Shown here in pieces: positions 1 to 8,686 of a stretch of DNA of 47,815 nt (positions are counted from its first letter, which is position 1; every line of letters begins with the position of its first letter). The notes under the pieces were generated by a model. The model worked only from the letters and a program-made list of their open reading frames with translations, ran no database searches and had not been told where the DNA came from. Origin of the DNA: Oscillospiraceae bacterium Zagget6. GTDB taxonomy: Bacteria > Bacillota > Clostridia > Oscillospirales > Oscillospiraceae. Location of the stretch: positions 1 through 47,815 of the forward strand of contig MSHH01000045.1 of NCBI GenBank assembly GCA_001941075.1, written 5' to 3'. The translations under genes and the position numbers were made by a program.

Positions 1-1226
1 TTGATTTTATTGGAAAACCACTTGTCGATTTTTTCGATGAAGATAGAACGAATTGCCTTGTTGGGAATCACAAACTCATATTAACCAAAGTCGTTGATTC
101 CTCGCTGGGTCAAATAACCAGTGGTAAACAGAACACTCCAGATGTGGTCTGGTTCCTCGTGAATTTCCGGGTAGGTTAAATCAAGCTGCAACTCTTTATA
201 CACAGACTCTCCCGCAATCAACGCTTCAATTTGCTCACGGGTGCCTAAATCAGCCTTCTCCGCAAAGCGGACGATCATATCGTTGCTGCTGGTGTTGGCC
301 CAGAAGTTCTGCGGCGCCTTACGGGACTCACTCAAAAGGTGATCACACCAGTTGACCACATCCCACGGGCAGTAGACATTCGTTTGTCCGAAGTGGTAAC
401 CATCATACCACTCTTTTGTGATTCCATAGTATTCACTTAGTCCATAGTAGCAAAGAATGTCCTGAACCTCTGTGTCGGTAAAACCAAACCATTCGTCGTA
501 CTTCTCATCGACAATCGTATTCACCCGCAGATTATTCAGCCCAGTAAAAATACTCTCCTTGGAAATCCGCAGACATCCGGTCAACACTGCAAGCTGTAAG
601 GCATCGTTGGTTTTTAGAGCAGCGTTAAGCATTTGCCGAATGAGCAAAATCATCTGGTCGTAGTAGCCACGCTGATAGGCTTTATCCAATGGAACATCGT
701 ATTCATCAATCAGGATGACAACTTTTTTGCCATAGTGATTGTAAAGCAATCGTGACAGGAGCTTCAAACTTTCTTCCAGATTTCCCTCTTCCGCACATAT
801 CGCATCGTATTTTTGCTGGTCAAATTTGTTCAACTGGTCAGCGGACAACACGTCATAAAACCGAATCGCCTCGGTGCTGATCATGCTCCACAGCCTCCGC
901 CGTGCATCCGCGAAATCCCAACCTTCCACGCCTTTCAAGCTGATGGAAATGACCGGGTATTGCCCCATATGCTGTTCGCAAAGCGCCGTTTCTTTGGAGA
1001 TGTCCAGCCCGTCAAAGAGGCTCTTGTCTGTCCCGACCTCGAAGAAATACCGAAGCATACTCATGTTCAGCGTTTTGCCGAAGCGCCGGGGACGAGTGAA
1101 GAGTGTAACATCGGAAAAGTTGCTGAGCAATTCCCGAATCAGTCCGGTTTTATCCACATAATACAGATTTTCGTGTCGCAGTTTTTCAAAATTTTCCGTT
1201 CCGATGGGCAATCTTTTTCTCTCCAT
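1..1226 (-). pseudogene. AAA-ATPase-like / PD-(D/E)XK nuclease family gene, interrupted by one nonsense codon, runs off the window
   Basis: The protein starts MERKRLPIGTENFEKLR, carries the degenerate P-loop region RPRRFGKTL and the Asp-rich strand VVILIDEYDVPLD, and is closely similar to the intact copy at 15369-17060. It belongs to the family with an N-terminal AAA-ATPase-like domain and a C-terminal PD-(D/E)XK nuclease domain (PF09820/PF08011 type), whose function is not established. Reading stops at a TAA at 81-83, but the same frame continues without a break to position 1 and still encodes YEFVIPNKAIRSIFIEKID, matching YELTIPNQEIRSIFIDKID of the intact copy. The stop replaces a GAA codon, so a single G-to-T change broke the gene. 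I place the start at 1226, because GGAGGTGAC precedes this ATG at normal distance; an upstream in-frame ATG at 1256 lacks such a site. The missing C-terminal domain lies beyond the window edge. Confidence 0.85.
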
Positions 1227-1366
1227 TTTTGTCACCTCCAAAGGCAAATGATGCAAGTCTCTTCATATGGATAGCGTACCACAAAACCATCGGCTTATCA
1301 AGCAATGTTTGTGAAAATGCGTTAGGTTGTCTGAAAAACGTTCCTTATCCTGAAAACTCGACGCAC

Positions 1367-1400
1367 AAAAGCCCGCCCTCCCATTCCTGGGAAGGCGGGC
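1367..1400 (-). terminator. Rho-independent terminator of the liv/catabolic operon
   Basis: On the minus strand a GC-rich stem GCCCGCC...GGGCGGGC is followed by TTTT. It lies 35 bases after the stop of the class V aminotransferase gene, the last gene of the operon. Confidence 0.85.
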
Positions 1401-1434
1401 CACTTCCTTTTATGTTGTCAGAGAGAAAAGATTC

Positions 1435-2721
1435 TTACAGCGCGGCGATCTCGGCGGTGATTTTCAGGAACCGGTCAATCTCCTCCAGAGTGTGACAGTG
1501 GAGCGGAGTAACACGGACAATGCCGTCCACGCCCAGGGACAGGACTTGACGGGCGGAATACAGGCTCTCTTTGACCCTCTCGTTGACGATCACGCCCCGC
1601 TTTTCGTATTCCCGAGCCACATCGGTACAGGATTTTCCGTCGAAGGTCAGGGCCACGATCAGATCTCGCTGAGTCAGATCTGGGTTGTCAGAGATGACGT
1701 GGACACCGGGGATGTGGCGAACGCCGGGGATCTCATCAGTTCCTTCCAACATATGATCCAGCAGCGCCCTCTCATGCCAGGCAATGCGGTTCATGCCCTC
1801 CTCGTACAGGGTGCGCTTGTCATCGGTATCGACAAAGTGACCGCCGATCCAGCAGACATAGTCGAACATGGCAACAAGCTGCGCATAGCTGCCAGGGGCA
1901 CTGCCGCCCATCTCCCAGTTGTCAGCCCGCTCACGAATGAGCCGACTGTGGGGCAGCTCGGACAGTCGTTTGGACAGCCAGCCTGCGCCCAGGCCACGCA
2001 TTCCACCGAACTTGTAGGCGGCAAAACCCACAGCGTCCACGGGGCAGGCTTTCATATCCACCAAGCCGTGGGGAACGTGCTGCACGCAGTCGCAGACCAC
2101 ATACAGGTCGGGCTTGATTTTCCGGCACTCCCGGACGATGGTCTCCACGTCCATAATTGCGCCGGAGATATTGGAGGTCATGATGACACTGAGCAGGCAG
2201 GTATTCTCGTCCACCAGTTCGATGACCGATGCAGGGTCGATGGACCCGGTGGCCTTGTTGGTATGGGCCACCCGCATCTCCTTGCCGGTCTCCTTGCAGG
2301 CGGTCTCCACGGAGTCATAGGAACAGGGATGCTCCAGTTCAGTGGTGACAACATTGGTACCGGGAACACTCTTAATGACCGCCTGGATAGCGTCCCAAAT
2401 GATGATAGACGCGGTCATGGAGGTGACAATACAGCCATCCTGCGCGTTGAACATGGTGCGCAGGGCATCGGTGGCCTTGGTGCGCATGGAGTCCAGGTAG
2501 TCAGAGACGACACCACCGTGGCCGGTGCAGTTGGGGAGGTTATCGACAGCGGCAAACGCCTCATGGGTGGATTTCAGCCGGAAGGAACCTCCGGAGTTAT
2601 CGAAGAACAAACGATCCTCATTGGTCATGGGGCAGTGATCCACATAGTAGAGCTTCTCCTCACGGATCTCCTTGGTCAGTTCAGCGGGCATCAGAATGCC
2701 TTTGGGATAACGATCACTCAT
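1435..2721 (-). CDS. Class V aminotransferase-fold PLP enzyme
   Basis: This is a pyridoxal-phosphate enzyme of the class V aminotransferase / cysteine desulfurase / isopenicillin-epimerase fold, about 428 residues. Visible landmarks are FFDNSGGSF near the N-terminus, the cofactor strand VVCDCVQHVPHG (Asp and Gln-His contacts to the PLP ring), and AAYKFGGMRGLGAG with the Schiff-base lysine. The ELEHPCSYDSVE segment corresponds to the usual EHxS region. The start is placed at 2721, since GGAG stands six bases before it; the ATG at 2733 has no such site. It is the last gene of the operon with the liv transporter, the AroE-like protein, an alcohol dehydrogenase and an Ldh2-type enzyme, so a role in breakdown of an imported nitrogen-containing or cyclic compound is likely. 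The sequence does not tell whether it transaminates, eliminates or epimerises. Confidence 0.85.
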   Translation of the reverse strand: MSDRYPKGILMPAELTKEIREEKLYYVDHCPMTNEDRLFFDNSGGSFRLKSTHEAFAAVDNLPNCTGHGGVVSDYLDSMRTKATDALRTMFNAQDGCIVTSMTASIIIWDAIQAVIKSVPGTNVVTTELEHPCSYDSVETACKETGKEMRVAHTNKATGSIDPASVIELVDENTCLLSVIMTSNISGAIMDVETIVRECRKIKPDLYVVCDCVQHVPHGLVDMKACPVDAVGFAAYKFGGMRGLGAGWLSKRLSELPHSRLIRERADNWEMGGSAPGSYAQLVAMFDYVCWIGGHFVDTDDKRTLYEEGMNRIAWHERALLDHMLEGTDEIPGVRHIPGVHVISDNPDLTQRDLIVALTFDGKSCTDVAREYEKRGVIVNERVKESLYSARQVLSLGVDGIVRVTPLHCHTLEEIDRFLKITAEIAAL

Positions 2722-2736
2722 AACAGTCTCCATTCT

Positions 2737-2758
2737 GCCGCCACAGGGCGGCGCTTTT
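2737..2758 (+). terminator. Terminator-like hairpin on the strand opposite to the operon
   Basis: GCCGCC-ACAG-GGCGGC followed by GC and seven T residues is a textbook intrinsic terminator, but only when read on the plus strand. No plus-strand gene precedes it. It lies between the Ldh2-type gene and the class V aminotransferase gene, just upstream of the latter's start. Confidence 0.55.
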
Positions 2759-2813
2759 TTTGATAGTTGGGGTACGGAAGGATTCGTAACAGGGTGCCTG
2801 GAACATTACTCCT

Positions 2814-3815
2814 TTACAGAGCCAGGACCTGCTCCCAGACGCTCTCATTGACGGGGATTCCATTCTTTTCGCTGTCCTCGCGGGCAATGTAGGAGAGTTC
2901 GTTGGGATAGAGCAACTCCTGGTCAGGATTCACGCGCTCAGAACCTTTGATGTCAGCAATGATGCGGTTCACATTCTCTTCCATGGAGGGGCTGATCCGC
3001 TCAGCGTCGATGGCGATCATGATCTGGCACAGAGCGTATTCATCGTCACCCAGCGCCCCAACGCCACAGACGGGGTTTCCTTCCGCCAGGGTAGAGGCGA
3101 TCATGTCCATCATGATAGAGATGCAGGAACCCTTCCAGTAACCGATGGGCAGCACCCGCCAGGTCTTTTCGATTTCAGCAGGATCTTTGGTGACGTTGCC
3201 CTTGGTATCAAAGCCGCCCTCTACCGGGAGCATTTTGCCCTCCAGCCGTGCCTTCTCGATGGCGCCATAGGAGAACATGGCCATAGCTCCGTCCATCATC
3301 ACGTGCTTGCCGTCCTTCCGGGGGACGCACATGATCAGGGGGTTGTTGCCAATGCGTCGGTCCTTGCCGCCCCAGGCGGGCATATTGGGCTGCGTATTGG
3401 TCCAGCAGATACCGATGCAACCAGCGTTGGCAGCCTGCAAACCATACGCGCCGCCCCGCATCCAGTGGTTGGTGTTTCGCAGCGCCACACAGCCGATGCC
3501 GTACTGCCGCGCCAGTTCGATGGCCCGATCCATGCAGTATTTGGCGTTGGTGTTGCCCATGCCCAGATTGCCGTCCCACTTTTCAAAGGCCCCATAGCTC
3601 TGCACCAGGGAAGGTTTCCGGTCAGCGTGGATGTAGTCTTTTTCCAGATAGGAGATCAGGCGGGGGAAGCGATTGACGCCATGGGAAACGATGCCGTCCA
3701 AGCTGTTTTCCACCAGGAGGGCAGCGCAGTCGGCAGCGATGTCTGTCGGCACGCCATGAGCCACCAGCTTCTCGGTCATAACAGAGCGCATTTCATCCGG
3801 TTGGATTCGTAACAT
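2814..3815 (-). CDS. Ldh2-family (malate/L-lactate/diketogulonate) NAD(P)-dependent dehydrogenase
   Basis: The protein (333 residues) is a member of the Ldh_2 family, a non-Rossmann oxidoreductase family that includes malate, ureidoglycolate and 2,3-diketogulonate dehydrogenases. Typical features are the N-terminal helix bundle with LVENSLDGIVSHGVNRFPRLI (the SHG motif carries the catalytic His), the ALRNTNHWMRGGAYG segment, and GICWTNTQPNMPAWGGKDRRIGNNP. The start at 3815 is chosen because GGAGGAAAG precedes it; the in-frame codon at 3839 overlaps the upstream gene. It follows the zinc alcohol dehydrogenase by about 20 bases and precedes the PLP enzyme, so the three are co-transcribed. The substrate is not decidable from sequence; an alpha-hydroxy or alpha-keto acid is the usual one for the family. 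Confidence 0.88.
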   Translation of the reverse strand: MLRIQPDEMRSVMTEKLVAHGVPTDIAADCAALLVENSLDGIVSHGVNRFPRLISYLEKDYIHADRKPSLVQSYGAFEKWDGNLGMGNTNAKYCMDRAIELARQYGIGCVALRNTNHWMRGGAYGLQAANAGCIGICWTNTQPNMPAWGGKDRRIGNNPLIMCVPRKDGKHVMMDGAMAMFSYGAIEKARLEGKMLPVEGGFDTKGNVTKDPAEIEKTWRVLPIGYWKGSCISIMMDMIASTLAEGNPVCGVGALGDDEYALCQIMIAIDAERISPSMEENVNRIIADIKGSERVNPDQELLYPNELSYIAREDSEKNGIPVNESVWEQVLAL

Positions 3816-3835
3816 GATTCTTTCCTCCTGTTCGG

Positions 3836-4855
3836 TCAAAATAGGACGTTTACTTTCAGGTAATTGCCGGGGTTGGCGGAGATGTCCTCCAAGGTGGCAG
3901 GGGCTTCATCTACTTCCACCAGCTTGGTCAATACGGCACGGACGTTGACACGTCCGCTCTCAATGAGTTCCAGCGCCTCCTCGAACTCACCGGCGCTGGT
4001 GCGCGCACCGCGGATGTCGATCTCTTTGCGGGTGATGTAGTCCGTGGGGAGGGAGGTTTCTTTGGAAGGCCAGCCGGTCAACACGACGCGCCCCGCATGG
4101 CAGACGATGTCCAGCGTGGAACGAATGGCAGAGTTGGCGCCGGAAGCCTCCATCACGCACTCGCACATTCTGCCGTCGGTGTACTCCGCCACCTTCTCCA
4201 GCAGGTCGTCGGTTTTCAGGTTGATGCAGTACTTGACCCCCAGACTTTGGGCGAAGTTCAGCCGCTCCTCCACCAGGTCGATCAGGATGGGTTCCGCACC
4301 GTAGGCCAGGGCCGACAGCGCAGCCAACAGGCCGATGGTCCCCGCACCGTTGATGGCGATGTGCTCTCCCTTTTTCAGCCCCAGGCGGTGGATGCCGTGG
4401 AGGGCGATGGTCAGAGGCTCCGCGATGGGAGCCAGCTCCCAGGGGATGTTGTCCGGAATGGGAACCAGCATTTCCGCCGGGTGGGTGATGACCTCGGTCA
4501 TGCCTCCATCCACATGGACCCCCAACACCTTCAGGTCGTTACAGCAGTTGGTCCTGCCGATGGAGCAGGGGTAGCAGTGGCCGCAGTAGAGATAGGGATC
4601 TACCACGACCCGGTCCCCCACCTTCAGGCCCTTGGAGTTGGCGGGGATAGACAGGATCTCACCGGCGATCTCGTGGCCGATGACGCGGGGATAGCTGACC
4701 AGGCCGTTAGTGCCCCGGTAAGCGCCGATGTCGCTGCCGCAAATTCCGGCGGAGTGGACACGAATGACTGCCTCACCCTCCGCTGCAACCGGTTCAGCCA
4801 CCTCTTTGATATAAATCTTGCCGGGTTCTTCGATGTAAACTGCTTTCATAGGCAT
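3836..4855 (-). CDS. Zinc-dependent medium-chain alcohol dehydrogenase (sorbitol/threonine dehydrogenase-like)
   Basis: A 339-residue MDR-family dehydrogenase. Catalytic zinc ligands are visible as Cys39 (AGICGSD) and His61-Glu62 (IGHEIAGE). The structural zinc site is Cys91, Cys94, Cys97 and Cys105 (CGHCYPCSIGRTNCC). The NAD-binding glycine motif is GAGTIGLLAA. The best general match is to L-iditol/sorbitol, threonine or L-galactonate dehydrogenases, oxidising a secondary alcohol of a polyol or hydroxy acid. GGAGGT lies close upstream. It follows the AroE-like gene by 173 bases and is followed closely by the Ldh2-type gene. Together they suggest successive oxidation of a polyhydroxy compound. 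The exact substrate is unknown. Confidence 0.9.
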   Translation of the reverse strand: MPMKAVYIEEPGKIYIKEVAEPVAAEGEAVIRVHSAGICGSDIGAYRGTNGLVSYPRVIGHEIAGEILSIPANSKGLKVGDRVVVDPYLYCGHCYPCSIGRTNCCNDLKVLGVHVDGGMTEVITHPAEMLVPIPDNIPWELAPIAEPLTIALHGIHRLGLKKGEHIAINGAGTIGLLAALSALAYGAEPILIDLVEERLNFAQSLGVKYCINLKTDDLLEKVAEYTDGRMCECVMEASGANSAIRSTLDIVCHAGRVVLTGWPSKETSLPTDYITRKEIDIRGARTSAGEFEEALELIESGRVNVRAVLTKLVEVDEAPATLEDISANPGNYLKVNVLF

Positions 4856-4953
4856 TCAGACCTCCTGATCCAGTCGAGCGAGTCCGCCACAGAGAACGGC
4901 GCGCTCCCATCAAATTGGTACGACATTTTGTTTTTTTACATCCTTTCGTATCT

Positions 4954-4970
4954 GCGGTGCGATGCACCGC
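4954..4970 (-). other. Perfect inverted repeat between the AroE-like and alcohol dehydrogenase genes
   Basis: GCGGTGC-ATC-GCACCGC has 7-bp perfect arms and lies in the 173-base gap inside the operon. It is followed on the minus strand by an A-rich stretch, not by T residues, so it is not an intrinsic terminator. It could be an mRNA processing or stabilising hairpin. Confidence 0.5.
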
Positions 4971-5028
4971 GTTATATTTCCACGCGGAGATCCTCTTCAA
5001 GAAAACACCGCGTAAAAACCAACCTCAA

Positions 5029-5925
5029 TCACAGCGAGACGCCCAGATATTGGCACATATGCTTCACGCAGGCGTCCTTGTCCTCCTGCCGCAAGTCCAC
5101 GTCAAAGAGGAACTTGAAAATCACATCCATCTGAGAGACCAGCATTTGCATCCCGGGGACGGTGTTCAACCCGTTTTTCTCCCCAGCCAGGATGGTCTCG
5201 GTTTTTGGGGGATTGATCACACTGTCAAAGACAGAGGCCGTTTTGGGCATCCGGTCCACGAACCCCAGGTACTCGTGCTTGTAGGCGCAGCCCTTGCTGC
5301 CCAGCGGGGTCACGTTAGCGAACAGTTCGCAGTCCTCCGCAGCCCGATCCAACTGCGCAGGGTCAATAGAAATGACATCCACTTCCATGGGTGTGTTCTC
5401 CCGCAGGATGGCAGCGATGGTTTCTGCGTTCTCCCTGGAACGGTTGGCGATGGTCAGCTTTTTGACGCCCCGGCGGGAGAGTTCGTAACCGATGACACCG
5501 CTGATCCCGCCTGCGCCGTACATCAGGGCGTGGATACCCTCGAACTTAACGCCGCCCTGTTCCATGGCGCGGCAAGCCCCTTTTCCATCCATACCCACGC
5601 CGTGGCTGGAACCGTCCGGGTCAAAGCGGACGGCGTTGACCGAGCGGAACAGACGGAAAACCTCGTCCACCTCGTCCAGCAGCGGAATGAAGTCCGCCTT
5701 GTGGGGCATGGTGGGACACAGGTAGCGGATGTTCAGCAATCTGCACGCATCCAGAAATTCGGGCAGGTGGCCCTTTTGAATCTCCACGGGGAGCATGATC
5801 TTGTTCATATTCCGCACCTCGAACAGCTTGTTGTAGCACTGGGGTGCGTTTGTGGCGCCCATGGGATACCCCACGTTCAGCACCAAATCGGTTTCCAGAT
5901 TCAGTTTCACATTTTCCAACTTCAT
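5029..5925 (-). CDS. Shikimate/quinate dehydrogenase-like protein (AroE superfamily)
   Basis: A 298-residue AroE-type NAD(P) oxidoreductase. The catalytic lysine is Lys76 (PTMPHKADF), with the paired Asn97 (SVNAVR) and Asp113 (GMDGKGA). The Rossmann glycine motif is YGAGGISGVIG near residue 137, followed by IANRSRENA, the NADP-type loop. The family reduces 3-dehydroshikimate or oxidises shikimate, quinate or related hydroxyacids. This copy is not with other chorismate pathway genes but in an import-and-catabolism operon, so a degradative role (quinate, shikimate or an analogue) is more likely than biosynthesis. It is separated from livF by a 216-base gap with strong inverted repeats. Confidence 0.85.
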   Translation of the reverse strand: MKLENVKLNLETDLVLNVGYPMGATNAPQCYNKLFEVRNMNKIMLPVEIQKGHLPEFLDACRLLNIRYLCPTMPHKADFIPLLDEVDEVFRLFRSVNAVRFDPDGSSHGVGMDGKGACRAMEQGGVKFEGIHALMYGAGGISGVIGYELSRRGVKKLTIANRSRENAETIAAILRENTPMEVDVISIDPAQLDRAAEDCELFANVTPLGSKGCAYKHEYLGFVDRMPKTASVFDSVINPPKTETILAGEKNGLNTVPGMQMLVSQMDVIFKFLFDVDLRQEDKDACVKHMCQYLGVSL

Positions 5926-6141
5926 AATTGCAAGCTCCCTCTTTTGTTTTGAAAAGTGGTTATCAGCGCCTGACCTTTAGCCGACAGTGCCTGCCTTGCG
6001 GATAACCGAAAAATGCTTTGTCGCACGTTTAGTAATAGTTCACTTCTAACAGATGACAGTTGAGATAAGAGGCCCTCAGTAAGCCAGATACATTCAATCT
6101 GGAGGTAAGAAAGAAGGCATACCGAGGGTCTCCGGGGCAAC
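5926..6141 (-). other. Structured 216-base gap between livF and the enzyme genes
   Basis: Two sets of inverted repeats are visible. One (5958-6007) has closing arms GGTTATC/GATAACC extended by CGC/GCG and a loop of about 28 bases. The other (6069-6132) has an inner hairpin CCAGAT...ATCTGG (6084-6102) inside longer imperfect arms near GACCCTCGGTA and TACTGAGGGCC. No T-run follows, so neither is a plain terminator. They may limit or stabilise the transcript between transporter and enzyme genes, or form a regulatory leader for the AroE-like gene. I do not recognise a known riboswitch. Confidence 0.45.
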
Positions 6142-6882
6142 TCATTTTTTAGCGCCCAGATAAGCGGCGACCAACGATTCGTCGGCCAGCAGTTCCTTAC
6201 CGGTGCCAGTCTGTGTCACCTCGCCGGTGGTCAGCACATAACCGCGATCTGCGATTTTCAGCGCTTGCTTGGCGTTTTGTTCCACCAGCAGCACGGTAAT
6301 ACCCATTTCACGGACGTTTTTGATGACGTTGAACACCTCCGCCACCATCAGCGGGGCCAGGCCCATAGAAGGCTCGTCCAGCATCATCAGGCGGGGGTCG
6401 GCCATCATAGCGCGGCCCAGAGCCAGCATCTGCTGTTCGCCGCCGGACAGCGTTCCGGCCAGCTGTTTTCTCCGCTCTTTCAGGCGGGGGAAGGTCTGGT
6501 AGACGGTATCCAGCAGTTCCTTGTCCCGGGCAGCGGGACGCTTGCGGAAGAAGGTGCCGACCTCCAGATTTTCCTCGACGGACTTGTTGATAAACACGCC
6601 GCGGCCTTCCGGGACGATGGCGATGCCCAAGGGGATGATCTGATGGCTCTTTTTGCCGATCAGTTCCACCATCTGGCCATCGTGGTTATACTGGATGCTG
6701 CTCCCCTCCCCGATGGTGACCATGCCCAGGATGGATTTCATCAGGGTGGACTTGCCCGCACCGTTGGAGCCAAGCAGAGAGACAATTTCCCCTTCTTTGA
6801 CTTCCAGGTTGATGCCCTTGAGGGCGGTGATGGGACCGTAGGTGGACACCAGGTTCTCAACTTTCAGGATCGTGTCTGCCAT
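6142..6882 (-). CDS. livF: Branched-chain-type ABC transporter ATP-binding protein LivF
   Basis: A 246-residue ATPase with Walker A GSNGAGKST, signature LSGGEQQ, Walker B LMMLDEPS and switch His replaced in the usual LivF context LLVEQNAKQALKIADRGYVL. It pairs with LivG to power import through LivH and LivM at the cytoplasmic membrane. The ATG overlaps the TGA stop of livG by one base, so translation is coupled. The Liv family carries branched-chain amino acids but also aromatic acids, amides and urea; the neighbouring enzymes argue for a non-standard substrate here. Confidence 0.93.
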   Translation of the reverse strand: MADTILKVENLVSTYGPITALKGINLEVKEGEIVSLLGSNGAGKSTLMKSILGMVTIGEGSSIQYNHDGQMVELIGKKSHQIIPLGIAIVPEGRGVFINKSVEENLEVGTFFRKRPAARDKELLDTVYQTFPRLKERRKQLAGTLSGGEQQMLALGRAMMADPRLMMLDEPSMGLAPLMVAEVFNVIKNVREMGITVLLVEQNAKQALKIADRGYVLTTGEVTQTGTGKELLADESLVAAYLGAKK

Positions 6883-7667
6883 CAGTCGTCACTCCTTCCC
6901 AGATAGGCCTCGATGACCTCCTCATTGGCCTGAACCTCGGCGGCAGTGCCGCAGGCGATGCGGCGGCCAAAGTTCACCACGGTGATTTCTTCCGAGATGT
7001 CCATGACCAGTTCCATGTCGTGTTCCACCAGCAGGACAGCCAGATTGTACTTCTCCCGTACCCGGTGGATGATTTTGATCAAATCCTGTTTTTCCGCCTT
7101 GTTCATACCGGCGGCCGGTTCGTCCAGCAACAGCAGCTTGGGGCTGGTAGCCAGAGCGCGGCCAATTTCCAGGATGCGCTGTGTGCCATAGGGAATATCT
7201 CCCGCGTTGGCGTCTTTCAGCTCCTCCAGGCCCAGAAAGCGCAGGATCTCCAGCGCTTTCTCCCGGTTGGCCTCTTCCTCTTTTTTGGCTTTCGCCGGGT
7301 TGTAGATGATATTGAACATCCCGTTTTTGGAGACGCTGTGGAAGCCGGTCATCACATTGTCCAGCACGGACATTTTCTTAAACAGCCGGATGTTCTGGAA
7401 GGTACGGGCAATACCAAGCTCCACGATTTTGTGGGGTTTCATGGCATTGGGGGCCTTTTCATCGTTGATGACGGTACCGTCAAAAACCACGGTGCCCTTG
7501 GTCACATGATACGCGCCGGTTATCATGTTAAAAATTGTCGTCTTTCCTGCGCCGTTTGGCCCGATGATGGCGGAGATTTGGGTTTCCTCCACTTTCAGAT
7601 CCAGGTCGCCTACAGCGGTCAAACCGCCGAACACCTTGGAGATGTTGTTGATTTCCAATAAAGCCAT
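6882..7667 (-). CDS. livG: Branched-chain-type ABC transporter ATP-binding protein LivG
   Basis: A 261-residue ATPase with Walker A GPNGAGKTT, the family-specific segment ARTFQNIRLFKKMSVLDNV, the signature region PYGTQRILEIGRALA, Walker B LLLLDEPAAGMN and the LLVEHDMELVMDI switch. These are hallmarks of LivG and not of other ABC ATPases. GGGGAGGAAT directly precedes the start, and the gene is 13 bases after livM. It forms the second nucleotide-binding subunit of the importer. Confidence 0.93.
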   Translation of the reverse strand: MALLEINNISKVFGGLTAVGDLDLKVEETQISAIIGPNGAGKTTIFNMITGAYHVTKGTVVFDGTVINDEKAPNAMKPHKIVELGIARTFQNIRLFKKMSVLDNVMTGFHSVSKNGMFNIIYNPAKAKKEEEANREKALEILRFLGLEELKDANAGDIPYGTQRILEIGRALATSPKLLLLDEPAAGMNKAEKQDLIKIIHRVREKYNLAVLLVEHDMELVMDISEEITVVNFGRRIACGTAAEVQANEEVIEAYLGRSDD

Positions 7668-7680
7668 ATTCCTCCCCCTC

Positions 7681-8670
7681 TCAAGATGCTGCGGATTTGG
7701 ACTTGTTGGCGGGTACCTTGGACTTCAGGAAGCGAAGGAACCGCTCGAGATAGGGATACAGACCGCCGGGACACTGCAAAATGACAATCAGCAGGATGAC
7801 GCCGTAGACCACCAGCCGCCAGTCGCCGCAGAAGCGGAGGATCTCCGGCAGGACCTGCATGATGATACCACCAATGATGGGGCCGAGGATGGTGCCGAAA
7901 CCACCGACGATGGCCGTCCACAGAATGACAGAGGAGGTATTGCTGATAAAGGTATCGGGGCTGACGTATTGGATCATCATGGCATACAGAGTGCCAGCCA
8001 CGGCGCAGTAGACCGCGCTGAGGACGAAGGCCCGGATTTTATAGGTGGTGACGTTGATGCCGGTCAGTTCGGCGGCGTCCGTGTCCTCGCGGATGGCGAT
8101 GAAGGCGCGGCCGGTGCGGGAGTTGATGAGCGACCGTTCATAGAGTAGTCCCAGTATGGCAAAGAACACCACCAGGAAGTAGTATTTCGGCAGCGTATCG
8201 AAGGCGAAACCGAAAATCACAGGGGACTCGATGGAGAGGATACCGGCGGTGCCATTGGTCACAGGCGTCCAGTTGATCATGACGATGCGGACGATCTCCC
8301 CAAAGCCCTGAGTCAGCAGCGCCAAATAGGGGCCTTTCACCTTCAAAGCGGGGATGGCCAGCACTACGCCGAAGAAGGAGGTGACCAGAATGGAGGCAAT
8401 CAGGCAGACAAAGAACTGTTGCCCCAACCGGGTGTTCAGCAGGGCGGTGGTATAAGCGCCGATGCCGAAGAACGCCGCCTGACCCAGAGAGAGCTGCCCG
8501 GTGTAACCGGTCAGGATGTTGATACCGGTGCCGAGGATGATGTAAATGCCGATCAGGTTGATAATTTGCTGGATGTAGTTGTTGGGGGACAGAATGGGGA
8601 CAATAATCAGGACGGCGGCAATCACCAGGATTTTTGCAATGCCACTGATTTTGCTGCTGGTTTTCTTCAT
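7681..8670 (-). CDS. livM: Branched-chain-type ABC transporter permease LivM
   Basis: A 329-residue polytopic membrane protein. The family signature GYTGQLSLGQAAFFGIGAYTTALL and the cytoplasmic loop SRTGRAFIAIREDTDAAELTGINVTTYKIRAF (EAA-type contact with the ATPases) are both present. Hydrophobic segments alternate along the protein from residue 10 on. GGGGGAG precedes the start, and the gene lies 16 bases after livH. It is one half of the translocation pore. Confidence 0.93.
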   Translation of the reverse strand: MKKTSSKISGIAKILVIAAVLIIVPILSPNNYIQQIINLIGIYIILGTGINILTGYTGQLSLGQAAFFGIGAYTTALLNTRLGQQFFVCLIASILVTSFFGVVLAIPALKVKGPYLALLTQGFGEIVRIVMINWTPVTNGTAGILSIESPVIFGFAFDTLPKYYFLVVFFAILGLLYERSLINSRTGRAFIAIREDTDAAELTGINVTTYKIRAFVLSAVYCAVAGTLYAMMIQYVSPDTFISNTSSVILWTAIVGGFGTILGPIIGGIIMQVLPEILRFCGDWRLVVYGVILLIVILQCPGGLYPYLERFLRFLKSKVPANKSKSAAS

Positions 8671-8686
8671 GCGAACTCCCCCTTTC

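Noticed and set aside
4097-5952. Long plus-strand open frames opposite the alcohol dehydrogenase and AroE-like genes
   Set aside because: Shadow frames of GC-rich genes: no ribosome sites, no domain features, and they cross the real gene borders.
5958-6007. Possible riboswitch before the AroE-like gene
   Set aside because: The closing stem is clear, but I could not match any known riboswitch core, so it is left as an unassigned structure.
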